Position numbers and translations under genes: made by a program
In this document: positions 45,880 to 53,656 of the stretch, one piece after another
How the letters are laid out: every line of letters begins with the position of its first letter
How positions within the stretch are numbered: position 1 is the stretch's first letter
DNA from: Mumia flava
GTDB lineage: Bacteria > Actinomycetota > Actinomycetes > Propionibacteriales > Nocardioidaceae
Reading direction: 5' to 3'
DNA length: 64,000 nt
Assembly (NCBI RefSeq): GCF_002797495.1
Contig: NZ_PGEZ01000002.1
Location: forward strand, 124,001 to 188,000
Notes under the pieces: model-generated
Told to the model about the DNA's origin: nothing
What the model saw: only the letters and a program-made list of their open reading frames with translations
The model's database searches: none

Positions 45880-47351
45880 ACCGGCAGGAGCCGGCCCACG
45901 AGCCCCGACAGCTGCTCGATCGTCCGGCACTCGTGCATCTCGACCACGCGGGCGTACTCCGGTGCCGCCGAGTCGCCGAGCCCCCACCGGCTCGCGTGCT
46001 CCGGGTTCAGCCAGAACGACCGCCGCGCGCGGGCGGCGATCGTCCCCAGCGCCGGCAGGCCGGGATCGCCGTAGTTGTTCCGGGCGTCCCCGAGCACGAT
46101 CACGCTCGTCCGGGGGCCGATCACCGACGCGTACGACGACACGAAGGACGCGAACGCACGCCCGTAGTCCGACGACGGGTGCCACGGCGCGACGTTCGCG
46201 TGGGCCAGGATCCGCGCGGCGAGGGCGGCCGGATCCGTCCCCCCGGCGGTGATCAGCTCGGTCACCTCGTCGGTGTGGTTCACGAACGCGAAGACCCGGA
46301 CCTTGCTGAACTGGTCGCGCAGCGCCTGGACCAGCAGCATCGTGAAGCCGGCGAATCCGGCCACCGATCCCGACACGTCGCAGAGCAGGACCAGCTCCGG
46401 CCGCGCCTTGTGCCGGTGCTCGAAGGCGGGGCGCAGCGGAACTCCCCCGGTCGTCAGCGAGCGCCTCAAGGTGCGACGGACGTCGATCTGGCCGCGGTTC
46501 GCGTGGCGGCGTCGGGCGGAGAGACGGGTCGCGAGCCGGCGCGCGAGCGGCTGCACCCGCCTGCGCATCTCCAGCAGCTGCGCGCGGTCAGCCGAGAGGA
46601 ACTCGACCGCCTCCGCGTCCGGCCGCACCGCGTAGCGTGCGACGCGCTCGCGGCCACGGCCCTCGGCCGTGCGGCGGTTCGCCTCGGTCTGGACCAGCGC
46701 ACGGAACGCCTCCACGTCGCGCCGGACCTCCTCGCGGTCGAGCCGGGCGAGGAAGCCCGGGCTGCTCGCCCGCGCGGCCTGCGCGGCCGCGATCGTGGTC
46801 TGCGGTCGGAGCATCTCCAGGGTCTGGCGAGCGGAGTAGCCGGGAGCGGTGCCGCCCGGGCCGCTGCCGGGCACGGCCCCCAGGCCGTCCACGGCTGCCG
46901 CCGCGACCGCGTCCATCGCGCCGCGGCTCCCGCTCGCGAGCGCCTCGACCAACGCCTCACGGAGCCGACGCACGACGTCCTGCGGTGAGTCTCCGTCACC
47001 GGACGGTCTCCGGTCCCCGTCGTCCGCTCGACGGTCGCCGGAGCGGCCGACGTCGGAGGAGGTACGGACGGCCTCGCGCGCCCCGACTCCGAGCGGGAAG
47101 TACACGTCGAAGACGGAGTCGAAGACCCGACGCTGGCCGGACCGTCGCAGCAGGGCGGCCGCGAGCCCCTCGCGGAGCAGAGCGCGGTCCGCGAGCCCGA
47201 GCACCTCACCGGCCCGTGCCGCGTCGACGGTCTCGCTCGTGCCGACGACGAGCCCGTGCCCGCGCAGCGCCTCGACCATCGCGACGACCCGGGCGGTGGG
47301 CGTCGCCACCGTCGGCGCGACCGCGTCCTCGGCCGGCTCGCGCGGGCTCAC
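45876..47351 (-). CDS. VWA domain protein (CoxE-like)
   Basis: A 491-residue cytosolic protein with an N-terminal helical region, a charged linker (about 95-125), and a C-terminal von Willebrand factor A domain. The MIDAS metal site DVSGS is at 325-329 (VLLCDVSGSVAG), with the Thr/Asp region in NHTDEV and LGDARNNYGD. It is of the CoxE/COG3552 type. Such proteins work with MoxR ATPases to insert metal or remodel complexes. GTG 47351 overlaps the MoxR gene stop (GTGA), and its own stop overlaps the SRPBCC start. Confidence 0.9.
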   Translation of the reverse strand: MSPREPAEDAVAPTVATPTARVVAMVEALRGHGLVVGTSETVDAARAGEVLGLADRALLREGLAAALLRRSGQRRVFDSVFDVYFPLGVGAREAVRTSSDVGRSGDRRADDGDRRPSGDGDSPQDVVRRLREALVEALASGSRGAMDAVAAAAVDGLGAVPGSGPGGTAPGYSARQTLEMLRPQTTIAAAQAARASSPGFLARLDREEVRRDVEAFRALVQTEANRRTAEGRGRERVARYAVRPDAEAVEFLSADRAQLLEMRRRVQPLARRLATRLSARRRHANRGQIDVRRTLRRSLTTGGVPLRPAFEHRHKARPELVLLCDVSGSVAGFAGFTMLLVQALRDQFSKVRVFAFVNHTDEVTELITAGGTDPAALAARILAHANVAPWHPSSDYGRAFASFVSSYASVIGPRTSVIVLGDARNNYGDPGLPALGTIAARARRSFWLNPEHASRWGLGDSAAPEYARVVEMHECRTIEQLSGLVGRLLPV

Positions 47352-48223
47352 GACCGCTCGGCCCCGCTCAGCTCGAGGTGGGTGCGTGCCCGCGCGACGT
47401 CGTCGGTGTGCTTGAGGAGCACCCCGAGGGTCTCCTCGACCACGTGCTCGTCCAGCGTGTCCGCACCGAGGGCGAGGAGCGTACGGGCCCAGTCGATGGA
47501 CTCCGAGACCGCCGGGGCCTTGCGCAGGTCGATGCGGCGCAGCGCGTTCACCACCCGGACGAGGGACCGTGCGGCCTCCTCGTCGAGCCCCGGGACGCGG
47601 GTCCGGACGATCCGCTCCTCGAGGTCGGGCTCGGGGAAGTCGATGTGCAGGAACAGGCACCGCCGCCGCAGCGCCTCGCTGAGCTCGCGCGTGGCGTTCG
47701 AGGTGAGCACGGTGAAGGGCGGGTGGTGCGCCTCCAGCGTGCCCAGCTCGGGGACCGTGATCGCGTAGTCGCTGAGCACCTCCAGCAGCAGCCCCTCGAT
47801 CTCCTGGTCGGCCTTGTCGACCTCGTCGATCAGCAGCGTCGTCGGCGCGTCCGAGCGGATCGCGCGCAGCAGGGGCCGGGCCAGCAGGAACTCGTCGGTG
47901 AAGATGTCGTCGCGGGTCTCGTCCCAGGTCTCGCCGCGGCCCGCCGTGATCCGCAGCAGCTGCTTCGCGTGGTTCCACTCGTACAGCGCACGCGCCTCGT
48001 CCACGCCTTCGTAGCACTGGAGCCGGACGAGCTCGGTGCGCGTGACCGCGGCGACGGCGCGTGCGAGCTCGGTCTTGCCCACGCCGGCGGGGCCCTCGAC
48101 GAGCAGCGGCTTGTCCAGCCGGTCGGCGAGGTAGACGGTGGTGGCGACCGACGGCGACGCGAGATACCCGACCTCCGAGAGGCGGGCGGTGACGTCGTCG
48201 ACCGAACTGAAGCGCTCGCTCAT
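47348..48223 (-). CDS. MoxR family AAA ATPase
   Basis: A 291-residue AAA+ ATPase of the MoxR/CoxD group. Walker A is GPAGVGKT (44-51), Walker B is LLIDEVDKAD, sensor 1 lies in FTVLTSNATREL, and the arginine finger region is ALRRRCLFLHIDFPEP. MoxR proteins act as chaperones in complex or cofactor maturation with VWA partners, and the next gene is exactly such a partner. ATG 48223 overlaps the stop of the 484-residue protein gene (ATGA). Confidence 0.93.
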   Translation of the reverse strand: MSERFSSVDDVTARLSEVGYLASPSVATTVYLADRLDKPLLVEGPAGVGKTELARAVAAVTRTELVRLQCYEGVDEARALYEWNHAKQLLRITAGRGETWDETRDDIFTDEFLLARPLLRAIRSDAPTTLLIDEVDKADQEIEGLLLEVLSDYAITVPELGTLEAHHPPFTVLTSNATRELSEALRRRCLFLHIDFPEPDLEERIVRTRVPGLDEEAARSLVRVVNALRRIDLRKAPAVSESIDWARTLLALGADTLDEHVVEETLGVLLKHTDDVARARTHLELSGAERS

Positions 48224-49674
48224 CGCCCCAGTATGGCCGACGGCATTCCGCCGACTGCCGCGATCCCCAGCACCGACCGAGGCTCGTAGCCGACCCGCCA
48301 CAGTCCGCCGTGCGCGGCGGTGTCGCTGAACAGCTCCTCGGGGTGCGCGCGGGTGACCGCGTCCCGGTGCAGGTCGTGGACGAGCAGGGCGGCCATGAGC
48401 GTCCGGGAGGTGTCCGGTGCGAAGATCTCCACCCCGAAGCGCGGCGCCCCGGCGTACGCGGCCGCGAGGAGGCGGTTCTTCGTGACCGAGCGGGTCAGCG
48501 TCGCGGGCGCGACGTTGAACGAGACCCGCCGTCCCTGAGCCTCCGACGCGACACCACGCCAGCGCTGGAGCCGCTTGGCCATCGCGTAGCTCGGACCCTG
48601 CTGCGGGACGAGCACGTCCGCGACCGCGTCGGCGTCCTCGGGATAGTGCGGAGCGAACAGCGCGCCCCGGCTCGCCGCGCGCAACGGCGCCTGCAGGTGA
48701 CGGACGAGGCCGCGCGACGCCCACGCGCGGCGGCTGTGGGCCACCACGTCCGTTCCGACGAGGAATGCGTCGGTCGGTGTCGCGAGGTAGGCCAGCGCGG
48801 TGGCGGGGTCGTCGTCGAGCAGCGCGGTGGCGATCAGGTCGAAGGCCGCAGTGACCTGGACGTGGGCACCTCCGTCCGCGTAGGCGTACATCCCCAGGAC
48901 CGTCGGCAGACCCTCGGACGAGCGCCGCAGCCACTCCAGCAGTGCGGCGGTATGGCGGACCAGGTCGGCGCCGGCCACACCGTTCGGTGCGAGCGGGTAG
49001 CGGGTGGTGCCGGCACCCTCCCGGGCCAGCCGGTGCAACCGCTCGGAGACCGCCGGCACGGGGACGTCGACCGCCAGCACGTCGGCACCCCACGCGGTCA
49101 GCGGGCCGAGGGGACTCATCTCTGCGCCGGCGCCGAGCAGAGCCAGGCGTCGGCCCGGCACCGCCAGCCACTCCGGGTGCTCGACCACGGCTTCGATGGC
49201 GTCACGGAACCCGGGCTCCGCCAGGCCGCTGTCGACCCACCGGTCGACCTGCACGAGCAGCGTGTCGCCGGCCAGCTCGCGGCCGCGGTAGGGGACGCGC
49301 AGCTCGGGCACCGCGCGGGCGGCGCCGTCGACGGTCTCGGTGTGCAGGACCGGAGGGGATCCCAGCCCGGCGTCGGCGATCGGGACGTCGCCCTGCGGCC
49401 CGGCCAGCACCATCTGCGAACGCATCGACTCCAGGCCGGCGCGCGCGATCGCGACCGCGTGGCCGGCCGGCCCGGCGGAGGCCGCCGTCGCCCGGTGCAC
49501 GAGGTCCACGTAGTCCTTGCGCCACGACGAGCAGCGCGTGATCTCGGCGGCCAGCGCCGGATCGACGACCGCGACGGCGTCGGCCAGCACCGAGCGCGTC
49601 ACCGGAGTCGAGCCGCGTCGGCCGTCGACCTCGGGGAACGTCACCTCGGTCTCGGTCGTCGCGGAGGCGTTCAT
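48220..49674 (-). CDS. Uncharacterised 484-residue protein of the MoxR operon
   Basis: I cannot assign a function. It is a soluble protein with a Rossmann-like segment RLALLGAGAEMSPLGPLTAWGADVLAVDVP about residues 180-210, which suggests NAD or SAM binding. Further features are the tract HAVAIARAGLESMRSQMVLAG, FDLIATALLDDDPATALAYLATPTDAFLVG, and the C-terminal MAKRLQRWRGVASEAQGRRVSFNVAPATLTRSV. No signal peptide or membrane helix is apparent. ATG 49674 has GAGGA five bases upstream. It is the first gene of a tight operon with MoxR, VWA and SRPBCC genes and might be their client. Confidence 0.8.
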   Translation of the reverse strand: MNASATTETEVTFPEVDGRRGSTPVTRSVLADAVAVVDPALAAEITRCSSWRKDYVDLVHRATAASAGPAGHAVAIARAGLESMRSQMVLAGPQGDVPIADAGLGSPPVLHTETVDGAARAVPELRVPYRGRELAGDTLLVQVDRWVDSGLAEPGFRDAIEAVVEHPEWLAVPGRRLALLGAGAEMSPLGPLTAWGADVLAVDVPVPAVSERLHRLAREGAGTTRYPLAPNGVAGADLVRHTAALLEWLRRSSEGLPTVLGMYAYADGGAHVQVTAAFDLIATALLDDDPATALAYLATPTDAFLVGTDVVAHSRRAWASRGLVRHLQAPLRAASRGALFAPHYPEDADAVADVLVPQQGPSYAMAKRLQRWRGVASEAQGRRVSFNVAPATLTRSVTKNRLLAAAYAGAPRFGVEIFAPDTSRTLMAALLVHDLHRDAVTRAHPEELFSDTAAHGGLWRVGYEPRSVLGIAAVGGMPSAILGR

Positions 49675-49825
49675 CGGGTCCTCGGGCTGGGCGTCGGGGG
49701 CGTCCACGCGGCCCAGGATGCCAAACGAGGTGTGCTCGCGGACCACCCGTAGGACCAAACGCGAGGGTCACCTCACGTGACTCTGCCAGTGACGCACCGA
49801 TCGCGGGTCGGGACTCGACGGGTCG

Positions 49826-51103
49826 TCAGAGCAGCGAGGAGAACGCGTGGATCGTGACGCCGGCGAGCGCCCCGACGACGGTGCCGTTGATCCGGATGAA
49901 CTGGAGGTCGCGCCCGACGTGCAGCTCGATCCGCCGCGACGCCTCCCGGCCGTCCCAGCGGTTGACGGTCTCGGAGATCACCGTCGCGATCTCCGAGCCG
50001 TAGTTGCTCACCACGAAGGCGGCGGTGTCGCCGAGCAGACCGTCCAGACGCCGTTGAGCCGCAGGCTCGTCGGCGATCCGCCGCGCGGAGTCCTGCACGA
50101 TCTCGATCACCCGGGTCCGCAGCATCCCCTCCGCGTCCTCGAGCGACTCCAGCAGCGCCAGCCGCAGACCGCTCCACAGAGCGACCGCGACGTCGACCAC
50201 CCGCGGCTGGTCCAGGACACGCGTCTTCAGCGCCTCGGCGCGCGCACGGGTGGCCGGGTCGTGCTGGAGGTCCTCCGCCAGCGCCGCCAGGAACTCGTCG
50301 AGCGACGCGCGGACGCGGTGCTCGGGGTCCGAGCGCACGTCGGCCACCCAGTCCAGCGCCTCCTTGTAGAGGCGACCGGAGATCTTGTCGTCGACCCACT
50401 GCGGCGTCCACCACGGAGCACGGTCCACGACGATCTGCTCGACCGTGCCCTGGTTCTCCAGCAGCCAGCGGTGCAGCTCGTCCAGCCCGATGTCGACCAG
50501 GCCGTGGTGCGCGCCGTCGGCGACCACCTGCGCCAGCGCCTGGCCGGCCGCCGGGCTGAGCTCCTCGGCCTGCAGCCGCGGGACGATCACCTCGCGCACG
50601 ACGGCAGCCACGTCGTCGTCGCCGATCCGCGCGAGACCGTCGCGTGCGACCCGGGAGCCGATCTCCACGACCCGCTCGGCGTGCGCGGGCTCGGACAGCC
50701 ACCGCGAGACCCGCAGGCTCACGCGGGCCGCGTCGACGCGTTCGCGCACGACGTCCTCGCGCAGGAAGTTCTCCGCGACGAACTCCTCGAGGGAGGCGCC
50801 GAGCGACTCCTTGCGCTTCGGGATCAGCGCGGTGTGCGGGATCGGCAGACCCAGCGGGTGCTTGAACAGCGCCGTCACCGCGAACCAGTCGGCCAGAGCC
50901 CCGATCATCGCCGCCTCCGCGCCGGCGTTGACGTAGCCGAGGAACCCCTCGTCGCCGTGGGTCAGGCCGTAGGTCACCGCCGCGAGGACCAGCAGGGAGG
51001 TCGCGACCGTCCGCATCCGCCGCAGGCCGCGCCGCCGCTCGGCGTCGGACCCCCCGAAGGATTCCGGGACGGTGAATCCGAGGGTCGCCGGCACATCGCT
51101 CAC
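49826..51103 (-). CDS. DUF445 family protein
   Basis: A 425-residue protein of the DUF445 family, function unknown. Residues about 33-55 form a membrane helix, followed by the hallmark NAGAEAAMIGALADWFAVTALFKHPLGLPIPHTALIP. A long helical region with repeated charged segments follows, and a second hydrophobic helix ends the protein (VVGALAGVTIHAFSSLL). GTG 51103 is seven bases after TACAGT. It has its own promoter and lies downstream of the antiporter gene pair. Confidence 0.9.
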   Translation of the reverse strand: MSDVPATLGFTVPESFGGSDAERRRGLRRMRTVATSLLVLAAVTYGLTHGDEGFLGYVNAGAEAAMIGALADWFAVTALFKHPLGLPIPHTALIPKRKESLGASLEEFVAENFLREDVVRERVDAARVSLRVSRWLSEPAHAERVVEIGSRVARDGLARIGDDDVAAVVREVIVPRLQAEELSPAAGQALAQVVADGAHHGLVDIGLDELHRWLLENQGTVEQIVVDRAPWWTPQWVDDKISGRLYKEALDWVADVRSDPEHRVRASLDEFLAALAEDLQHDPATRARAEALKTRVLDQPRVVDVAVALWSGLRLALLESLEDAEGMLRTRVIEIVQDSARRIADEPAAQRRLDGLLGDTAAFVVSNYGSEIATVISETVNRWDGREASRRIELHVGRDLQFIRINGTVVGALAGVTIHAFSSLL

Positions 51104-51110
51104 CCGGTGA

Positions 51111-51116
51111 ACTGTA
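51111..51116 (-). promoter_or_regulatory. Leaderless-type -10 of the DUF445 gene
   Basis: TACAGT read leftward, seven bases before GTG 51103. Confidence 0.5.
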
Positions 51117-51132
51117 GCCGCGTCGGGCCCGT

Positions 51133-52320
51133 TCACGCGGTGACCGCCGCCACCCTGCGGCCGGGTGGTCCCCCGGGTCCTCCGACGCGGACCCACCCCG
51201 GCGCGTACCGCGTCAGCAGCGGCCCGGCGATCGCGAGGATCAGGACGTACGCCGCGACGAACGCGCCCAGCCGACCGTCGGACAACCCGACAAGGCCGAC
51301 GATCACCAGCGAGAACTCCCCGTGCGCCACCAGAGCCGTCCCGGCCCTGACCCGACCGCGCCGTGCCGCGCCCTCGCGCCCGGCGGCGTACCACCCGCTC
51401 GCCACCTTCGTCACCACCGAGACGGCCGCGAGGGCGAGCGCGGGCCCGAGCAGCGGCACGAGGGACTCGGGCTCGACGAAGAACCCGACCGCGATGAAGA
51501 AGATCGCCGCGAACAGGTCCCGCAGCGGCGACAGGACCTCACGCGCTCGCTGCGCAGCCTCCCCGCTCAGCGCAAGGCCGACGAGGAAGGCACCGACGGC
51601 CGCGGACACGTGCACCGCCTCCGCGAGCGCGGCCACGACGAGCGTCACGCCGAGCACCCGCAGCAGCAGCGGCTCGTCGTCGGGGTGCGTGAGGACGCGG
51701 CCCAGCTGGTGGCCCCACCGGTTGGACAGCACCAGCGCCAGCACGACGGCGCCGACCGCCAGCACCACCCCGAGCACCGCCTGCGCCCAGTCGCCGCCGG
51801 CCGCGACGACTGCCAGCAATGGCAGGAATCCTGCCATCGCGAAGTCCTCCAGGACGAGCACCGACAGCACGGCGGGCGTCTCGCGGTTGCCCAGCCTGCG
51901 CAGGTCCGTCAGCAGCCTCGCGACGATCCCGGACGAGGAGATGTAGGTGACGCCGGCGAGCGCCAGCACGCCGGACGCGTCCAGCCCCAGCATCCAGCCG
52001 GCGAGCGCCCCGGGAGCGGCGTTCAGCACCAGGTCCACCCACGCGGACGGCAGGTGCCGCCGCAGGCTCGCGGAGAACTCCGAGATCGTGAACTCCAGGC
52101 CGAGCACGAGCAGCAGGAGCACCATCCCGATCGTCGCCCCGGTCTCGACGAACTCGGCAGCCTCCGGCAGCTCGGCCACCCCGCCCTCCCCCACGGCGAG
52201 GCCCGCGAGCAGGTAGAGCGGGACCGGCGAGAGGGCGAACCGGCGGGCGAGAGCGCCGAGGACGCTCAGCACGACCAGGACGACGCCCAGCTCGAGCAGG
52301 AACCCGACGGAGACGTGCAC
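51133..52320 (-). CDS. CPA2-type cation/proton antiporter (KhtU-like)
   Basis: A 395-residue transporter with about 12 helices. Family segments are LARRFALSPVPLYLLAGLAVG, LLLLVLGLEFTISEF, GVTYISSSGIVARLL and VLVLEDFAM, with the last carrying the ion-translocating acidic residues of the CPA2 fold. It lacks the C-terminal RCK domain of KefB-type proteins; the RCK subunit is encoded by the preceding gene, six bases upstream, as in Bacillus KhtT-KhtU. GTG 52320 is the start. The system probably exports K+ in exchange for protons. Confidence 0.9.
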   Translation of the reverse strand: MHVSVGFLLELGVVLVVLSVLGALARRFALSPVPLYLLAGLAVGEGGVAELPEAAEFVETGATIGMVLLLLVLGLEFTISEFSASLRRHLPSAWVDLVLNAAPGALAGWMLGLDASGVLALAGVTYISSSGIVARLLTDLRRLGNRETPAVLSVLVLEDFAMAGFLPLLAVVAAGGDWAQAVLGVVLAVGAVVLALVLSNRWGHQLGRVLTHPDDEPLLLRVLGVTLVVAALAEAVHVSAAVGAFLVGLALSGEAAQRAREVLSPLRDLFAAIFFIAVGFFVEPESLVPLLGPALALAAVSVVTKVASGWYAAGREGAARRGRVRAGTALVAHGEFSLVIVGLVGLSDGRLGAFVAAYVLILAIAGPLLTRYAPGWVRVGGPGGPPGRRVAAVTA

Positions 52321-52325
52321 GCCGC

Positions 52326-52799
52326 TCAGCCCGCCACGAGACGCTCGACCGCCGCGATCCCGTCCGCCGTCCCGATCACCACGAGCACGTCGCCGGCGGC
52401 CAGGACGGTCTCCGGGCCGGGTGACGGGATCACCTCCTCGCCACGCACGATCGCCACGATCGAAGCACCCGTGAGCGTCCGGGCCCGGGTCTGGCCGAGC
52501 GGGCGGCCCCCGTACGGGCCCTCGGGGACCTCGACCTGCCCGGCCTGCAGACCCGGGACCTCGCGGGTCAGGTCCGCGAAGCGCTCGGCGATCCGCGGCG
52601 CACCGAGGATGCCGGCCAGCGCATCGGCCTCGTCCCGGCGCAGACGCAGCAGCGGACGTGGCTCGTCGGGGTCGTCGTCGGCCAGCATCAGCTCGAACTC
52701 GCCGTCACGCCGCGCCACCACACCGAGCAGTCCACCGTCCGCGACCGGGATCTCGTAGCGGAGCCCGACACCGGGGAGCAGCACCTCGTTCACGTCCAT
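52326..52799 (-). CDS. TrkA-C (RCK_C) regulatory subunit, KhtT-like
   Basis: A 157-residue cytosolic protein. The start MDVNEVLLPGVGLRYEIPVADGG is the KhtT/YhaT N-terminal domain; the C-terminal 80 residues form an RCK_C domain (ASIVAIVRGEEVIPSPGPETVLAAGDVLVVIG) that binds nucleotides and gates transport. It precedes and probably controls the CPA2 antiporter. ATG 52799 is chosen; in-frame ATGs at 52808 and 52811 are possible. Confidence 0.92.
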   Translation of the reverse strand: MDVNEVLLPGVGLRYEIPVADGGLLGVVARRDGEFELMLADDDPDEPRPLLRLRRDEADALAGILGAPRIAERFADLTREVPGLQAGQVEVPEGPYGGRPLGQTRARTLTGASIVAIVRGEEVIPSPGPETVLAAGDVLVVIGTADGIAAVERLVAG

Positions 52800-52817
52800 G
52801 CGTCCCATCATGGCGCC

Positions 52818-52823
52818 TAGACT
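52818..52823 (+). promoter_or_regulatory. Leaderless-type -10 of the CPBP gene at 52831
   Basis: TAGACT lies seven bases before ATG 52831. The gap to the divergent RCK gene is only about 30 bases, so the two promoters overlap. Confidence 0.5.
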
Positions 52824-52830
52824 CGCCCGC

Positions 52831-53607
52831 ATGACGTCCCGCGCCGCCGTGCCGCCTCCGGACGCGCGGGAGCGGCGCCTGCTCGGCGTCGAGATCTGGA
52901 TCGTCCTGCTGCTCTCCCTGCTCCAGTCCGGCGCGTACGCGCTGGTCTCCCTCGTCGCGAAGCTCACCCGCGGCCCGCTGGCGGACCAGACCGCGACCCT
53001 CAACGCCTCCCGCAGCGACCGCGCGTGGCTCGACCTCACGTACCAGCTGCTCGGGATCGGCTTCGCCCTCGTCCCCGTCCTCCTCGTCCTCTACCTGCTG
53101 GTGCGCTCGGGCGACTCCCCACGTGGGGTGCTCGGCCTCGGCCGTGGGAGCCGCTGGGGCGACGCGGGGTGGGGCATCGGCCTGGCCGCGCTGATCGGGC
53201 TCCCGGGTCTCGCGTTCTACTTCGCAGGTCGCGCGGTGGGGATCACCGCCACCATCGTCCCCAGCGCACTGGACGAGCACTGGTGGACGGTCCCGGTCCT
53301 GGTGCTGTCGGCCGTGGAGAACGCGGTGCTCGAGGAGGTGGTCGTGGTCGGCTACCTGATGTATCGGCTCACGCGCCTCGGCTGGGGTCCGTGGACCGTG
53401 CTCGCGACCAGCGCAGCGGTCCGCGCCTCGTACCACCTCTACCAGGGGATCGGGCCCGCGATCGGCAACGCGGTCATGGGTATCGTGTTCGGGTACTTCT
53501 ACCAGCGGACCGGGCGCGTGGTCCCGCTGATCGTCGCGCACACGATCCTCGACGTCGTGGCGTTCGTCGGCTACGCGCTGCTCAAGGACCCGCTCGGCCT
53601 CCCGTGA
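52831..53607 (+). CDS. CPBP family intramembrane protein, variant motif
   Basis: A 258-residue membrane protein with about seven helices. The CPBP motif region reads LEEVVVVGYLMYRL: the Glu-Glu pair is present but the Arg of EExxxR is Val. The second motif is ASYHLYQGIGPAIGNAVMG. This form is frequent in actinobacteria, so catalytic ability is uncertain. ATG 52831 lies seven bases after TAGACT. It is followed by hrpA after 49 bases. Confidence 0.88.
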   Translation: MTSRAAVPPPDARERRLLGVEIWIVLLLSLLQSGAYALVSLVAKLTRGPLADQTATLNASRSDRAWLDLTYQLLGIGFALVPVLLVLYLLVRSGDSPRGVLGLGRGSRWGDAGWGIGLAALIGLPGLAFYFAGRAVGITATIVPSALDEHWWTVPVLVLSAVENAVLEEVVVVGYLMYRLTRLGWGPWTVLATSAAVRASYHLYQGIGPAIGNAVMGIVFGYFYQRTGRVVPLIVAHTILDVVAFVGYALLKDPLGLP

Positions 53608-53656
53608 GCCCGACCCGACCCGTACCGCAGCGAGACCAGACCGTGAGGGACCCTGC

